Assembly (NCBI GenBank): GCA_029982205.1
Contig: JARRCM010000009.1
Span: 1 to 64,000, forward strand
DNA: 64,000 nt
Direction of reading: 5' to 3'
Origin: Thermosediminibacterales bacterium
GTDB lineage: Bacteria > Bacillota > Thermosediminibacteria > Koleobacterales > JARRCM01
Under the pieces are notes generated by a model that had not been told where the DNA came from, made no database searches, and saw only the letters and a list, made by a program, of their open reading frames with translations. Both the position numbers and the translations under genes were made by a program. This document shows, in pieces, positions 1 to 8,392 of this stretch. Position 1 is the first letter of the stretch; every line of letters begins with the position of its first letter.

Positions 1-240
1 AAAACACAATTAGCTGTGTTTACCCTTGTAAGCAATTACAAAAACCCTATTCCAATATTTTTAGGGGCTTCAGCTGCTTTAATTCTTGTAACTTTGATAG
101 GTACAGTTTTCGGGCATCTTGTGACAAAATACATACCGGCCAACTATTTACAGTTTGGTGTAGGCCTGTTGTTTTTAGGAATAGGGATTTTCGTTTTGAA
201 AGATGCTTTACCAGACATACTGAGCAGTTTTATAAAATAA
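1..240 (+). CDS. GDT1/TMEM165 (UPF0016) cation transporter, 3' fragment
   Basis: The C-terminal part of a small membrane protein; the reading frame is open from base 1, so the 5' end lies outside the window. The first residues read K-T-Q-L-A, matching the end of the E-x-G-D-K-T signature of the UPF0016/GDT1 family, whose members move Mn2+ or Ca2+ across membranes. Two hydrophobic segments follow (about residues 20-40 and 50-68), fitting the second three-helix half of the family. The GTG at base 16 is an internal codon, not the start. The gene ends just before a long hairpin and converges with the KDG kinase gene. Confidence 0.8.
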   Translation, partial: KTQLAVFTLVSNYKNPIPIFLGASAALILVTLIGTVFGHLVTKYIPANYLQFGVGLLFLGIGIFVLKDALPDILSSFIK

Positions 241-241
241 G

Positions 242-298
242 AACAGCACATAAAAACAACCGGTAGGTTAATCCTACCGGTTGTTTTTATGTGCTGTT
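242..298. terminator. Bidirectional terminator, 26-bp perfect stem
   Basis: A perfect inverted repeat: 26-base arms (242-267 and 273-298) around a 5-base loop. It lies between the convergent GDT1-family and KDG kinase genes and takes in the last bases of the latter's stop codon. A-rich and T-rich tracts within the arms allow it to work in both directions. The stem is unusually long for an intrinsic terminator. Confidence 0.85.
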
Positions 299-1322
299 AT
301 CTCTGAACTCTTCCTGAAGCGTCACCTTCTACAAGGGTATTCACTTCATCCACAGTTACCATATTAAAGTCTCCAGGAATAGTGTGTTTTAGACATGAGG
401 CTGCAACGGCAAACTCCACTGCACGCTGACAGTCAAATCCATTGAGAAGGGAGTATATTAATCCACCTGCAAAAGAATCTCCTCCTCCTACTCTGTCTAC
501 TATCCTTATGTTATATTTCTTTGAACGGTAAAACTCTTTGCCGTCATACAACAGCGCCGACCAGCCGTTGTCTGATGCGGAATAGCTCTCTCTTAAGGTT
601 ATGGCTGCTTTTTCGAAACCGAATTTTTCTACCAGCTGTTTTGCTACTTGTTTGTAGCCTTCTTCATTGAGCTGGCCGGTTGTTATGTCTGATTCTGCTG
701 CTTTTATGCCAAATACTTTTTCTGCGTCTTCTTCATTGCCTATCGCTACATCTACATACTGCATTAGTTCTGTCATGACTTCTCTTGCTTTTTCGGGGCT
801 CCAGAGTTTTTTGCGGTAGTTTAGGTCACAGCTTACTTTTACTCCGTGTTTTTTGGCTGCTTTTGCTGCTGTTTTTGTTATTTCTGTGGCTTCATTACTT
901 AATGCAGGGGTTATCCCTGTAAAGTGAAACCATGCTGCCCCGTCAAAGATTTTATCCCAGTCAAATTCTTCGGGGTTTGCTTTGGATATGGCTGAACCCG
1001 CTCTGTCATAGACTACTTTGGAGGGACGTTGGGATGCTCCGGTCTCTAAAAAGTATATGCCTAATCGGTCTCCTCCTCTTGCGATGTAGTCTGTTTTTAC
1101 TCCGTATCTTCTTAGGTGGTTTAATGCTGACTGGCCTATGGGGTTGTCTGGAAGTTTTGTGATAAAATATGCATCAAGTCCGTAGTTTGCTAATGATACC
1201 GCTACATTGGCTTCTCCTCCTCCATAGGTTACATCAAAACTCTGGGCTTGAATGAATCGCTGATAGCCGGGAGTTGATAGTCTCAACATTATTTCTCCTA
1301 ATGTGATTACTTTTTTCGTCAT
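297..1322 (-). CDS. kdgK: 2-keto-3-deoxygluconate kinase (PfkB family)
   Basis: Phosphorylates 2-keto-3-deoxygluconate (KDG) to KDPG in the cytoplasm using ATP. The 341-residue protein has the PfkB N-terminal glycine motif (GGGEANVA, residues 34-41) and the C-terminal anion-hole/catalytic motif D-R-V-G-G-G-D-S-F (residues 276-284, catalytic Asp282). The start at 1322 is preceded by AAGGAGG; an open frame continues further upstream but overlaps the aldolase gene and has no ribosome site. It is the last gene of a long catabolic run, directly after KDPG aldolase, so the two together turn KDG into pyruvate and glyceraldehyde-3-phosphate. Specificity is assigned from family and context; a 2-keto-3-deoxygalactonate kinase is the main alternative. 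Confidence 0.88.
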   Translation of the reverse strand: MTKKVITLGEIMLRLSTPGYQRFIQAQSFDVTYGGGEANVAVSLANYGLDAYFITKLPDNPIGQSALNHLRRYGVKTDYIARGGDRLGIYFLETGASQRPSKVVYDRAGSAISKANPEEFDWDKIFDGAAWFHFTGITPALSNEATEITKTAAKAAKKHGVKVSCDLNYRKKLWSPEKAREVMTELMQYVDVAIGNEEDAEKVFGIKAAESDITTGQLNEEGYKQVAKQLVEKFGFEKAAITLRESYSASDNGWSALLYDGKEFYRSKKYNIRIVDRVGGGDSFAGGLIYSLLNGFDCQRAVEFAVAASCLKHTIPGDFNMVTVDEVNTLVEGDASGRVQR

Positions 1323-1339
1323 TGGTCTTGCCTCCTTGT

Positions 1340-1993
1340 TTATAGTTTTTGCCTTGCTTTTTTGATTTTTTCTACGAATTGTCTGGCTTTCTGGGTTATT
1401 ATGCTGTAATCGTTTTTCTGTATGGCTTCTTTTGTGAGGTCGCCTCCTACTCCTACTGCTGCTGCTCCTGCTTTTATCCATTCTTCTACGTTGTTAAGGC
1501 TGACTCCTCCGGTAGGCACTAGTTCTGCTTGTGGCAAGGGCCCTTTTATGGCTTTTATTGCTTTGGGGCCAAACATACTGCCGGGAAATAGTTTTACTAC
1601 ATCGGCTCCGGCTTCCATGGCTTCTATTATTTCTTTTATTGACATTGCTCCGGGCATGCAGATTTTCTGATATCTGTTGCATATTTTTACTACTTCTTGG
1701 TTGAGATGAGGGCTTACTATGTATTCTGCCCCCGCCAGCATGGCTGCTCTTGCTGTTTCGGCATCTAATACTGTGCCTGCCCCTACTAGAATCTGGTCTT
1801 TGGGGTATGTGGAGGCTACTTGTTTTATGACGTCTATTGCTCCGGGCACTGTCATGGTTATTTCTATGGATGTTATTCCGCCTTCTTTGCATGCCCCGGC
1901 AATTTTGAGTGACTGCTCCGGCGATTTGGCCCTCACTACGGCTATTATGCCGCTCTCAAGTATTCGTTTGAGATTCTCATATTTGGGTATCAT
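1340..1993 (-). CDS. eda: KDPG/KHG aldolase
   Basis: Class I (Schiff base) aldolase that cleaves 2-keto-3-deoxy-6-phosphogluconate to pyruvate and glyceraldehyde-3-phosphate, the lower step of Entner-Doudoroff and hexuronate catabolism. Of 217 residues, the family's catalytic Glu44 (S-I-E-I-T), Schiff-base Lys134 (V-V-K-L-F-P) and phosphate-binding T-G-G-V (161-164) are all visible. AGGAGG lies 8 bases ahead of the ATG. It is followed 17 bases later by the KDG kinase gene. Some members also cleave 2-keto-4-hydroxyglutarate; sequence alone does not separate these activities. Confidence 0.92.
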   Translation of the reverse strand: MIPKYENLKRILESGIIAVVRAKSPEQSLKIAGACKEGGITSIEITMTVPGAIDVIKQVASTYPKDQILVGAGTVLDAETARAAMLAGAEYIVSPHLNQEVVKICNRYQKICMPGAMSIKEIIEAMEAGADVVKLFPGSMFGPKAIKAIKGPLPQAELVPTGGVSLNNVEEWIKAGAAAVGVGGDLTKEAIQKNDYSIITQKARQFVEKIKKARQKL

Positions 1994-2020
1994 TTACCGC
2001 ACCTCCTGTTTTTTAATAAG

Positions 2021-3853
2021 TTATACAAACCTGTTTACAGGCTTCTTCTTACATATCATCATCCCGTCTTTTTCTTTTTTTATCACAAGGTAATGCTGCC
2101 ATTCAGGATCTCTACGCCCAACCGGAATGTTGTCTTCATAACGTTCAAAAAAGAGATGAGGACCTCTGCTTTCTTTTCGAGTTATACATGCGTTCAGGAC
2201 CATCTCGGAAACAATAAGCATCATCTTAGTTTCCAAAGCATGGCATATATCTTTATCAACCACAATTTTTTGAACCTTTAATTCCCTTATGGTTGTCAAA
2301 GCTTCTAACAATTTATTTTCTGTTCGTACGATGCTGGCACTGTCGGTCATAATTTCTTGAATTTGTTTCTTCAGTTCGGATGCATGTATACCATTTTTGT
2401 TGGAAATCAATTCTAATAACTCGCTTTTGTACTTATTAATCTCTTGAGATGTTATTTCAACAATGTTTGTTCCCAATGCTCTTATTACTGCAGCTTCCCC
2501 AGCTATTTTTCCAAACACCTGACCATCTAACAGGGCGTTTCCTCCCGGTCGGTTAGCTCCATGCTGACCTCCTGCACATTCTCCTATAGCATAAAGCCCC
2601 GGAATGCAGGTATTACCCTGTTCTCCTATCCTAATACCTCCTTGAAAGTGCTGGCCACACACAGCAACTTCTACCATGTCTCCTTGTTCAAGGTCAATAC
2701 CCCTGGCCTTAAGCCAATCTATAGACGGCTGGTTGATTTCCTTCAACCGATTTAGAGGGCTTTTAATACGCAGCTTGTATCCTAGGTCTACACTCATCTC
2801 GTTTTTATACATCTGCTTGTTTTTTTCTGAGAGCTTTTCAAAATCAAAGTTATCTGGATTCTTGCTGTAATCCAGATATACCCGTCTTCCCTTTTGGGTT
2901 TCTTTGTAAATCGCAATATCTATTATGTGAGTTGTGTGTTCATAGGTCACCGGCCAGCTGGCACCTTTCTGAAAAACAAAATTATAAACATCTGCTAAAG
3001 AATATTCTTTAGGGAAATATTTAGCTAAAAATTCCTCTCCACTGTCATTAACGATACGAGGCACAGCTCTCATCATACTGCCTGAGCAATTCAACTTTGT
3101 TTTTGTTGATGCAAGCCCCAGTTGAATAAACTCCATGTTGACAAGTTCTGCTCCTGCCTCATAGGCTACTGCATAGCCGTCCCCTGTCATGCCTTCTGGG
3201 TAAACATTGTGTCTGAAAATTTCTCCTGCTCCTCCTGTAGCAAGGATCACATTAGGGGTTTCAAAAACATATATGGAATTTACGGACTCTTGGGTTTCAA
3301 ACTGCATATCAAGACCAAAAGCTCCTATCAACTCGCCTTTTTTAGTCAGAAGCCTTGTAATCATACAGTGTTCTATAACCATTATATCCAGTTCTCTGAT
3401 TTTTCTGACCAGGGCCTGTTCGATATGCACTGCGGTATATGGCCCTGTAAAGCATGCTCTGGCATAATCTGAACCATCAGTTATAAACTGCACCGCTTTT
3501 CCATCTTTTTTAACAAAGGGCACTCCCAATTTATCCAGGTAATGAAAGGCATCGGCTGCATTCCTGGCAAGGATTGAAGCAAGGTTTGCATCAGATACCT
3601 CCCCTCCTATTTCATAAATATCCCTGGCATGCAGCATCCACGCATCCTTTCCACCGGGTTCAGTGTGCTCAAGTGTCGCATGAAAGGCCATTCTATCCGA
3701 GCATGCTGTGGCTGTAACACCACTTTCGCCCAATTTTCCCTTTGTTACAAGCACCACTTTAGCCTCTGGCCGCTTTTCCTTGGCTGCAATAGCTGCTCTA
3801 AGGCCCGCTCCGCCACCTCCCACAATCAACACATTACACTGTATTTTCCTCAT
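2021..3853 (-). CDS. FAD-dependent oxidoreductase, fumarate reductase/SdhA flavoprotein-like
   Basis: A 610-residue flavoprotein with an N-terminal dinucleotide fold (V-G-G-G-G-A-G, residues 11-17) and the family's FAD-linked segments further on (G-Q-H-F-Q-G-G-I, then H-G-A-N-R-P-G-G-N near the C-terminus). It belongs to the succinate dehydrogenase/fumarate reductase/aspartate oxidase superfamily. The segment that in fumarate reductases carries the catalytic Arg (L-x-P-R-D) reads S-L-A-D-V here, so its substrate is probably not fumarate. No iron-sulfur or membrane-anchor subunit is adjacent. Lying between the zinc dehydrogenase and KDPG aldolase genes, it most likely oxidises or reduces an intermediate of the sugar-acid-type pathway. 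The exact reaction cannot be read from sequence. Confidence 0.75.
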   Translation of the reverse strand: MRKIQCNVLIVGGGGAGLRAAIAAKEKRPEAKVVLVTKGKLGESGVTATACSDRMAFHATLEHTEPGGKDAWMLHARDIYEIGGEVSDANLASILARNAADAFHYLDKLGVPFVKKDGKAVQFITDGSDYARACFTGPYTAVHIEQALVRKIRELDIMVIEHCMITRLLTKKGELIGAFGLDMQFETQESVNSIYVFETPNVILATGGAGEIFRHNVYPEGMTGDGYAVAYEAGAELVNMEFIQLGLASTKTKLNCSGSMMRAVPRIVNDSGEEFLAKYFPKEYSLADVYNFVFQKGASWPVTYEHTTHIIDIAIYKETQKGRRVYLDYSKNPDNFDFEKLSEKNKQMYKNEMSVDLGYKLRIKSPLNRLKEINQPSIDWLKARGIDLEQGDMVEVAVCGQHFQGGIRIGEQGNTCIPGLYAIGECAGGQHGANRPGGNALLDGQVFGKIAGEAAVIRALGTNIVEITSQEINKYKSELLELISNKNGIHASELKKQIQEIMTDSASIVRTENKLLEALTTIRELKVQKIVVDKDICHALETKMMLIVSEMVLNACITRKESRGPHLFFERYEDNIPVGRRDPEWQHYLVIKKEKDGMMICKKKPVNRFV

Positions 3854-3872
3854 ACTTGCTTCCTCCTTGTTA

Positions 3873-4961
3873 TTACGGTATCAATACGGCTTTCAATGCT
3901 TCTTTATTATCCATTGCTCTTAATGCCTCATTGGCTTTCAAGAGGGGATATCTATGGCTAATCATTTTTTCAAAAGCTTCGGGGTTGGATAACACAAGGT
4001 TCATGGCCTGGAAAGTGTGCCTTGTATCACTCACCCAAACTCCCATAATTCTTATATTCTTTCTAACAAGGTCACTGTAACCATCAAACTCAATACTACC
4101 CATAGGCTGAGCAAATCCCATAGACAGGTATGTTCCACCAGGCCTTACCAGGCCAAGACCTTCCCTAAGAGCCTGGGGGTATCCTGCTGCTTCGATCACA
4201 TAATCCGCTCCCCGACCCCTGGTAAGCTCAAAAATAGCCTGTTTTCTATCCTCTCTGGTTGTTTCGTGGCGGTTAAGTATTCTTGTCGCTCCGAATTCCC
4301 TGCAGAGGTCAAGTCTTTTTTGGGTGCCTCCAATAACGACGATCTCCTTAACACCACATGCTTTGGCGAAAGCAACCGAGAAGATGCCTACCGGACCCGG
4401 GCCCTGAATTACAACCACATCTCCATTCCCGGGTTTTATAATATCAAAGCCGTGGGCTGCTGTTGCACCAGAACAGGATGCGTTAACGATGATTGCCGGG
4501 TCTATATCCTTAGGTATCTTGAAAACGTCGGTGTTGTGTCTTAAAACAATATATTCAGAGTAGCATCCGTTAAGGTGAGGATGCTCATTGAATGAAATGT
4601 TAATGCCGTAAACTTTTCTATCTTCGCACAGAAATGGCTGTCTGGCCACCTTACAGTAAAAACATTTCCCACAGGTGATGCCCCTGTTCCATAAAATGGT
4701 ATCTCCTGTTTTTAGTTCTATTCCATCTACCGTCTTTTTACTTCCATTTATCTCTACGATTTCTCCCACACCTTCATGCCCCAGCACAATAGGAAGTGGT
4801 GTGCGAGGGTCTTCTCCTTTCCACATGTGGACATCGGAACCGCATACTCCCGATGCTGAAATCTTAACCAGAACCTCGCCTGATGATAATTGGGGGATTT
4901 CTACTTCTTTTTCTACAAGAGGTTTGTTGAATTCTTCTAGAACCATTACTCTTGACAGCAT
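3873..4961 (-). CDS. Zinc-dependent alcohol/polyol dehydrogenase (MDR family)
   Basis: A 362-residue medium-chain dehydrogenase/reductase of the sorbitol/threonine dehydrogenase type. Catalytic-zinc ligands Cys40 and His62-Glu63 are present. The structural-zinc cysteines 97, 100, 103 and 112 are intact. The central G-x-G-x-x-G nucleotide motif (G-P-G-P-V-G) indicates an NAD(P)-binding Rossmann domain. The ATG follows AAGGAGG by 7 bases, and its 5' end overlaps the cupin gene by 16 bases, so the two are translationally linked. It probably oxidises a hydroxyl of the compound imported by the neighbouring TRAP transporter. The family does not reveal which sugar acid or polyol is used. Confidence 0.85.
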   Translation of the reverse strand: MLSRVMVLEEFNKPLVEKEVEIPQLSSGEVLVKISASGVCGSDVHMWKGEDPRTPLPIVLGHEGVGEIVEINGSKKTVDGIELKTGDTILWNRGITCGKCFYCKVARQPFLCEDRKVYGINISFNEHPHLNGCYSEYIVLRHNTDVFKIPKDIDPAIIVNASCSGATAAHGFDIIKPGNGDVVVIQGPGPVGIFSVAFAKACGVKEIVVIGGTQKRLDLCREFGATRILNRHETTREDRKQAIFELTRGRGADYVIEAAGYPQALREGLGLVRPGGTYLSMGFAQPMGSIEFDGYSDLVRKNIRIMGVWVSDTRHTFQAMNLVLSNPEAFEKMISHRYPLLKANEALRAMDNKEALKAVLIP

Positions 4962-5353
4962 TGCATTGCCTCCTTATGTTTTAAATGGCCATGTTTTTCC
5001 TGATTCCAGTGTTCAACAACTCCTTTTGGAGCATAGCAGAAAATCATCACAAGATCTTCTTTCCCATTATTCATTAAATGGTGCTCTTGATGAGGTGAAA
5101 TATACACATAATCTCCTTTTTTAACACTCAAACTTTTATCTTTTATTCTTATTTCACCATTTCCTTTTAGAATTAAATAAACTTCCTCCTGTTCATGAGA
5201 ATGTAAAGGAACAGATCCGCCAGGATAAATTGTTACATAACCCATCACAAAACCCTCAGCTTCTACTGGAGCACCAGGGCCTACTATTACTTTTGTGTTT
5301 CTTCCAGCAGGAAAATCAGTTCCTTTGATATCAAAAACATTATATTTTTTCAT
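4946..5353 (-). CDS. Single-domain cupin protein
   Basis: A 135-residue cupin with motif 1 (H51-x-H53-x3-E57) and the motif 2 histidine (H88/H91 region), so a metal-binding site is likely. Small cupins in sugar-acid operons often isomerise or epimerise keto sugars (KdgF-type, for example, converts unsaturated uronates) but may also only bind ligand. The C-terminus ends in an unusual Gln-Cys-Cys-Gln-Glu tail. It overlaps the dehydrogenase gene by 16 bases and follows the TRAP permease gene by about 54 bases. A KdgF-like role is plausible from context only. Confidence 0.7.
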   Translation of the reverse strand: MKKYNVFDIKGTDFPAGRNTKVIVGPGAPVEAEGFVMGYVTIYPGGSVPLHSHEQEEVYLILKGNGEIRIKDKSLSVKKGDYVYISPHQEHHLMNNGKEDLVMIFCYAPKGVVEHWNQEKHGHLKHKEAMQCCQE

Positions 5354-5407
5354 TTTTAAAATCCACTCCGTTCTATAATAAGTTCTATAATAATATCTTC
5401 AACCTTT

Positions 5408-6682
5408 CTACATAAACAAATTAGGTAAAAACATGACAAGCCCCGGGAAATAAGTTATGATCATTAACACCGCAATCATTATAGCTAAATAGGGCAATAG
5501 TGATTTTATTAACTGGGTCATAGATATCTCAGCTATACTGCATGCAACAAACAATGTGATACCTACCGGCGGAGTGCACATTCCAATAGCAAGATTTGTA
5601 ACAGTAATCAAACCAAAATGAACGGGGTCAACACCCAGCTTTGTAACCATTGGGAGAAAAATTGGTACAAGCAATATTATAGCTGGAGTTGTATCAAGAA
5701 AAGTGCCTACAATCAGCAGGATTACGTTTATAAAAAGAAAAATCAAATAGGGGTTTGTGGTAATAGACAGCATGAAGTTTGCCAATTTCAAGGGTATCTG
5801 TTCACTAGTAAGAATCCAGGCCAAAACGGCTGTTGTTGCCACACAAAACATAACAATTGATGTTATTATTCCACTTTGTATAAGAATTTGGGGTAAATCC
5901 TTGATTTTTAAATCTTTATAAATAAACAAACCAATTATCAAGGCATAAACCACCGCAATGACAGAAGCTTCTGTCGCTGTAAAAACTCCAGAAAGAATAC
6001 CTCCCATAATAATAACCGCCATCATCAAAGCCCAAAAAGATTCTTTAAAGGATTTCCAGAGAGAAGGCAAATCAGCCCTAGGTTCTGCAGGATAATTGTA
6101 TTTCAGGGCAAAACCATAACTTACTATCATCAATCCAAGGCCCAGGAGGATACCAGGAATATAACCCCCTAAAAACAGTTTTCCAATTGAAACATCAGCT
6201 GTTAAAGCATAAATTACCATCGGAATACTTGGAGGTATTATTACACCAATCGAACCTGCCGTGGCTTGGACTGATGCCGCATAGCCTTTACTATATCCTT
6301 TTGCTTTCATAGCAGGTATCAAAACAGAACCAATGGCAGCTGTATCTGCTGAAGCAGAACCGGAAATCCCTGCAAAAAACATTGCAGCAACGGTTGAAAC
6401 TAAAGCTAATCCACCTCTTATATGACCAACAAGATTCCCAGCAAAATTAATAAGTTTTATCGATATCCCACCTCTATCCATCAAACCTCCTGCCAGAACA
6501 AAAAAGGGTACCGCCAGCAGAGGAAATGAATCCAGCTGGGTAAACATTTTTTGAATCACTATCAACAGTGGAACATCGCTTTTAAAAAACAGGGCAATAG
6601 CTGAAGACAGCCCTATAGCAAAAGCTATGGGTATTCCTAAAACTGCTAACATAACTAAAATCACAAAAAGCAAACTAATCAT
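5408..6682 (-). CDS. TRAP transporter large permease subunit (DctM family)
   Basis: A 424-residue very hydrophobic protein with about 12 predicted membrane helices. It forms the ion-coupled translocation channel of a tripartite ATP-independent periplasmic transporter. Characteristic DctM stretches are visible: the N-terminal P-I-A-F-A-I-G-L, then F-F-A-G-I-S-G-S-A-S-A-D and the G-V-I-I-P-P-S-I-P block. It overlaps the small-subunit gene by 8 bases. Together with DctQ and DctP it would import a carboxylate, plausibly a sugar acid given the downstream KDG genes. Confidence 0.92.
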   Translation of the reverse strand: MISLLFVILVMLAVLGIPIAFAIGLSSAIALFFKSDVPLLIVIQKMFTQLDSFPLLAVPFFVLAGGLMDRGGISIKLINFAGNLVGHIRGGLALVSTVAAMFFAGISGSASADTAAIGSVLIPAMKAKGYSKGYAASVQATAGSIGVIIPPSIPMVIYALTADVSIGKLFLGGYIPGILLGLGLMIVSYGFALKYNYPAEPRADLPSLWKSFKESFWALMMAVIIMGGILSGVFTATEASVIAVVYALIIGLFIYKDLKIKDLPQILIQSGIITSIVMFCVATTAVLAWILTSEQIPLKLANFMLSITTNPYLIFLFINVILLIVGTFLDTTPAIILLVPIFLPMVTKLGVDPVHFGLITVTNLAIGMCTPPVGITLFVACSIAEISMTQLIKSLLPYLAIMIAVLMIITYFPGLVMFLPNLFM

Positions 6683-7157
6683 TTCTGGAAGCCCCCTCTT
6701 TTTTGCAGTATCGGCAAAATGCTTCTAACACATGTATTATCATAAATATTCCCGAAATCGGAATTGCAAGGTAAGGAAAGGACATTCTTATGTGTAAGGC
6801 AGGCGAAAACTGCATCCAGGTAAATTGTACTACCTGAAATCCATACACTATCATTATTAACGCAAACAACAGTATAACAAAAAAAGTTAATACGGATAAT
6901 AATCTTTGCAGTTTCTGAGGTAAGCTTTGAGCTAAAACGTCAATACCAAAGTGGGCTCCCTTTGAGATGGCAAGACTCGCACCAATCAATGTTATCCAGA
7001 CAAAGAGGTATCTTGCCATTTCAGCACTCCATGATAATGGGCTGTGCAGGGCAAATCTGGCTATTACCTGAGCAAAGGTAACAATTACCATTAATACAAG
7101 GGCATTTATTATTACGGCTTTTTCAAATAAAACTATTGCGTTGTAAATCTTTCTCAC
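6675..7157 (-). CDS. TRAP transporter small permease subunit (DctQ family)
   Basis: A 160-residue protein with four predicted membrane segments (roughly residues 12-35, 45-65, 85-110, 128-148). The DctQ-typical W-S-A-E-M-A-R-Y-L-F-V-W motif lies between helices 1 and 2. It docks the substrate-binding protein onto the large permease. The gene sits between the DctP and DctM genes; its last 8 bases overlap the latter. Confidence 0.9.
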   Translation of the reverse strand: MRKIYNAIVLFEKAVIINALVLMVIVTFAQVIARFALHSPLSWSAEMARYLFVWITLIGASLAISKGAHFGIDVLAQSLPQKLQRLLSVLTFFVILLFALIMIVYGFQVVQFTWMQFSPALHIRMSFPYLAIPISGIFMIIHVLEAFCRYCKKEGASRND

Positions 7158-7229
7158 TTAAAATCACCTAACCTTCAAAAGGGTATATTGAAGGTGAGAT
7201 GAGAAACCCTCACCTCACCCTTTATGTCG

Positions 7230-8264
7230 CTATTTTGTATTTGCAACCGCTTCTATTAGATCCTTGCCAATTTTATCTTCATACTTTTTCCATACTGTCT
7301 TCACAGCTTCTCTGAAGGGTGCTTGATCAACATCATTGAATTCCATGCCTTCTGCTTTTAATTTTTCTACAACTTCCTTTTCTTGATCTATCCATAGTTG
7401 TCTCTGATAATCCTTAATTTCTTCAGCTGCTTCCAAAATAGCCTCCTGTATATCCGCAGGGAGCTTGTTCCATACCTTCAGGCTTATCATCAAGACATCA
7501 GGGGTTCTGAAATGGTCTGTCATTGAGAAATATTTTGTAACTTCATGGTGTTTCTGCTGATAAGCAAACAAAGGCGCATTTTCTGCTCCATCAATTATTC
7601 CTTGCTGTAGTCCCGTATATATCTCAGCTAACCCCATAGGTACACCTGTTCCTCCCATTGCATTTATGGTTTCTACCATCAATGGGTTTTCAGGAACCCT
7701 TATTTTAAGCCCTTTTAAATCTTCTGGTTTAGTGATTGGTCTTTTTGAATTGTAAATACTTCTGGAGCCAGCATCATAGAACAACAGCCCTTTCAAACCT
7801 ACTTTCTCCATTTTTTCATTAAGAAAAGACTGGCCTATTGGACCATCCACCACTTTATAGAAATGTTCTCTATCCCTGAAAATGTATGGCAAATCAAAAA
7901 CCATAATTTCTGGAAGCACATTAGCAACTACAGCAGTCATTGATTTGCCCATGTCTATTGTTCCCATTTGCATGCCCTCAACAAGCGCCCTTTGCTGACC
8001 AAGTTGGTTATTAGGAAATACCTGAATTTCTACTCTGCCGTTGGTCTTCTCTTTTACCAATTTTGCAAATTCCTTGTGGGTTATTGTATGGGGATGGGTT
8101 TCTGCAAGACCACCGCCCAGCTTAAGAATAATCTTTTCTTGCTCTTTAGGCTGCTCTTTCTCGGCTTCTTTCTGCTTGCCTGCAGGACTGCCGCATCCAG
8201 CCAGCAATCCAACCATCATGGCCAACACCAACAGAATAGTTATCGCTTTTACTCTCTGCCTCAT
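7230..8264 (-). CDS. TRAP transporter substrate-binding lipoprotein (DctP family)
   Basis: A 344-residue extracytoplasmic solute receptor. An N-terminal signal with lipobox L-L-A-G-C (Cys24) anchors it to the outer face of the membrane. The DctP fold is recognisable: an early H-P-H-T segment, then K-G-L-K-I-R-V-P-E-N containing the arginine that in this family salt-bridges the substrate carboxylate, then G-A-E-N-A-P. The ligand is therefore expected to be an organic acid. First of the three TRAP genes; 128 bases separate it from the LacI gene upstream, so an internal promoter is possible. Confidence 0.92.
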   Translation of the reverse strand: MRQRVKAITILLVLAMMVGLLAGCGSPAGKQKEAEKEQPKEQEKIILKLGGGLAETHPHTITHKEFAKLVKEKTNGRVEIQVFPNNQLGQQRALVEGMQMGTIDMGKSMTAVVANVLPEIMVFDLPYIFRDREHFYKVVDGPIGQSFLNEKMEKVGLKGLLFYDAGSRSIYNSKRPITKPEDLKGLKIRVPENPLMVETINAMGGTGVPMGLAEIYTGLQQGIIDGAENAPLFAYQQKHHEVTKYFSMTDHFRTPDVLMISLKVWNKLPADIQEAILEAAEEIKDYQRQLWIDQEKEVVEKLKAEGMEFNDVDQAPFREAVKTVWKKYEDKIGKDLIEAVANTK

Positions 8265-8392
8265 AAAAATACCCCCTTGTTTTTTTAACCTAAGACTATA
8301 CGACCTGGCATTTTAAATTAAACAAATTTTGTGAACACCCCCCCTTTTTTTTATAAGTACTTTTAGAAAAAAAATAAATAATTGTTAAAAGC
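8265..8392 (-). other. AT-rich gap between lacI-type gene and TRAP operon
   Basis: 128 bases with a run of eight C followed by T on the plus strand. The region could hold a promoter for the TRAP genes, but no well-spaced -35/-10 pair or convincing operator was found. Confidence 0.4.

Noticed and set aside
1322-1481. 53-residue N-terminal extension of KDG kinase
   Set aside because: It lies inside the aldolase gene, is rich in Arg and Ser like an out-of-frame read, and has no ribosome site, while 1322 has AAGGAGG.
1494-2093. Open frames overlapping KDPG aldolase in other frames
   Set aside because: Both overlap a clear aldolase, show no family features, and follow from its codon composition.
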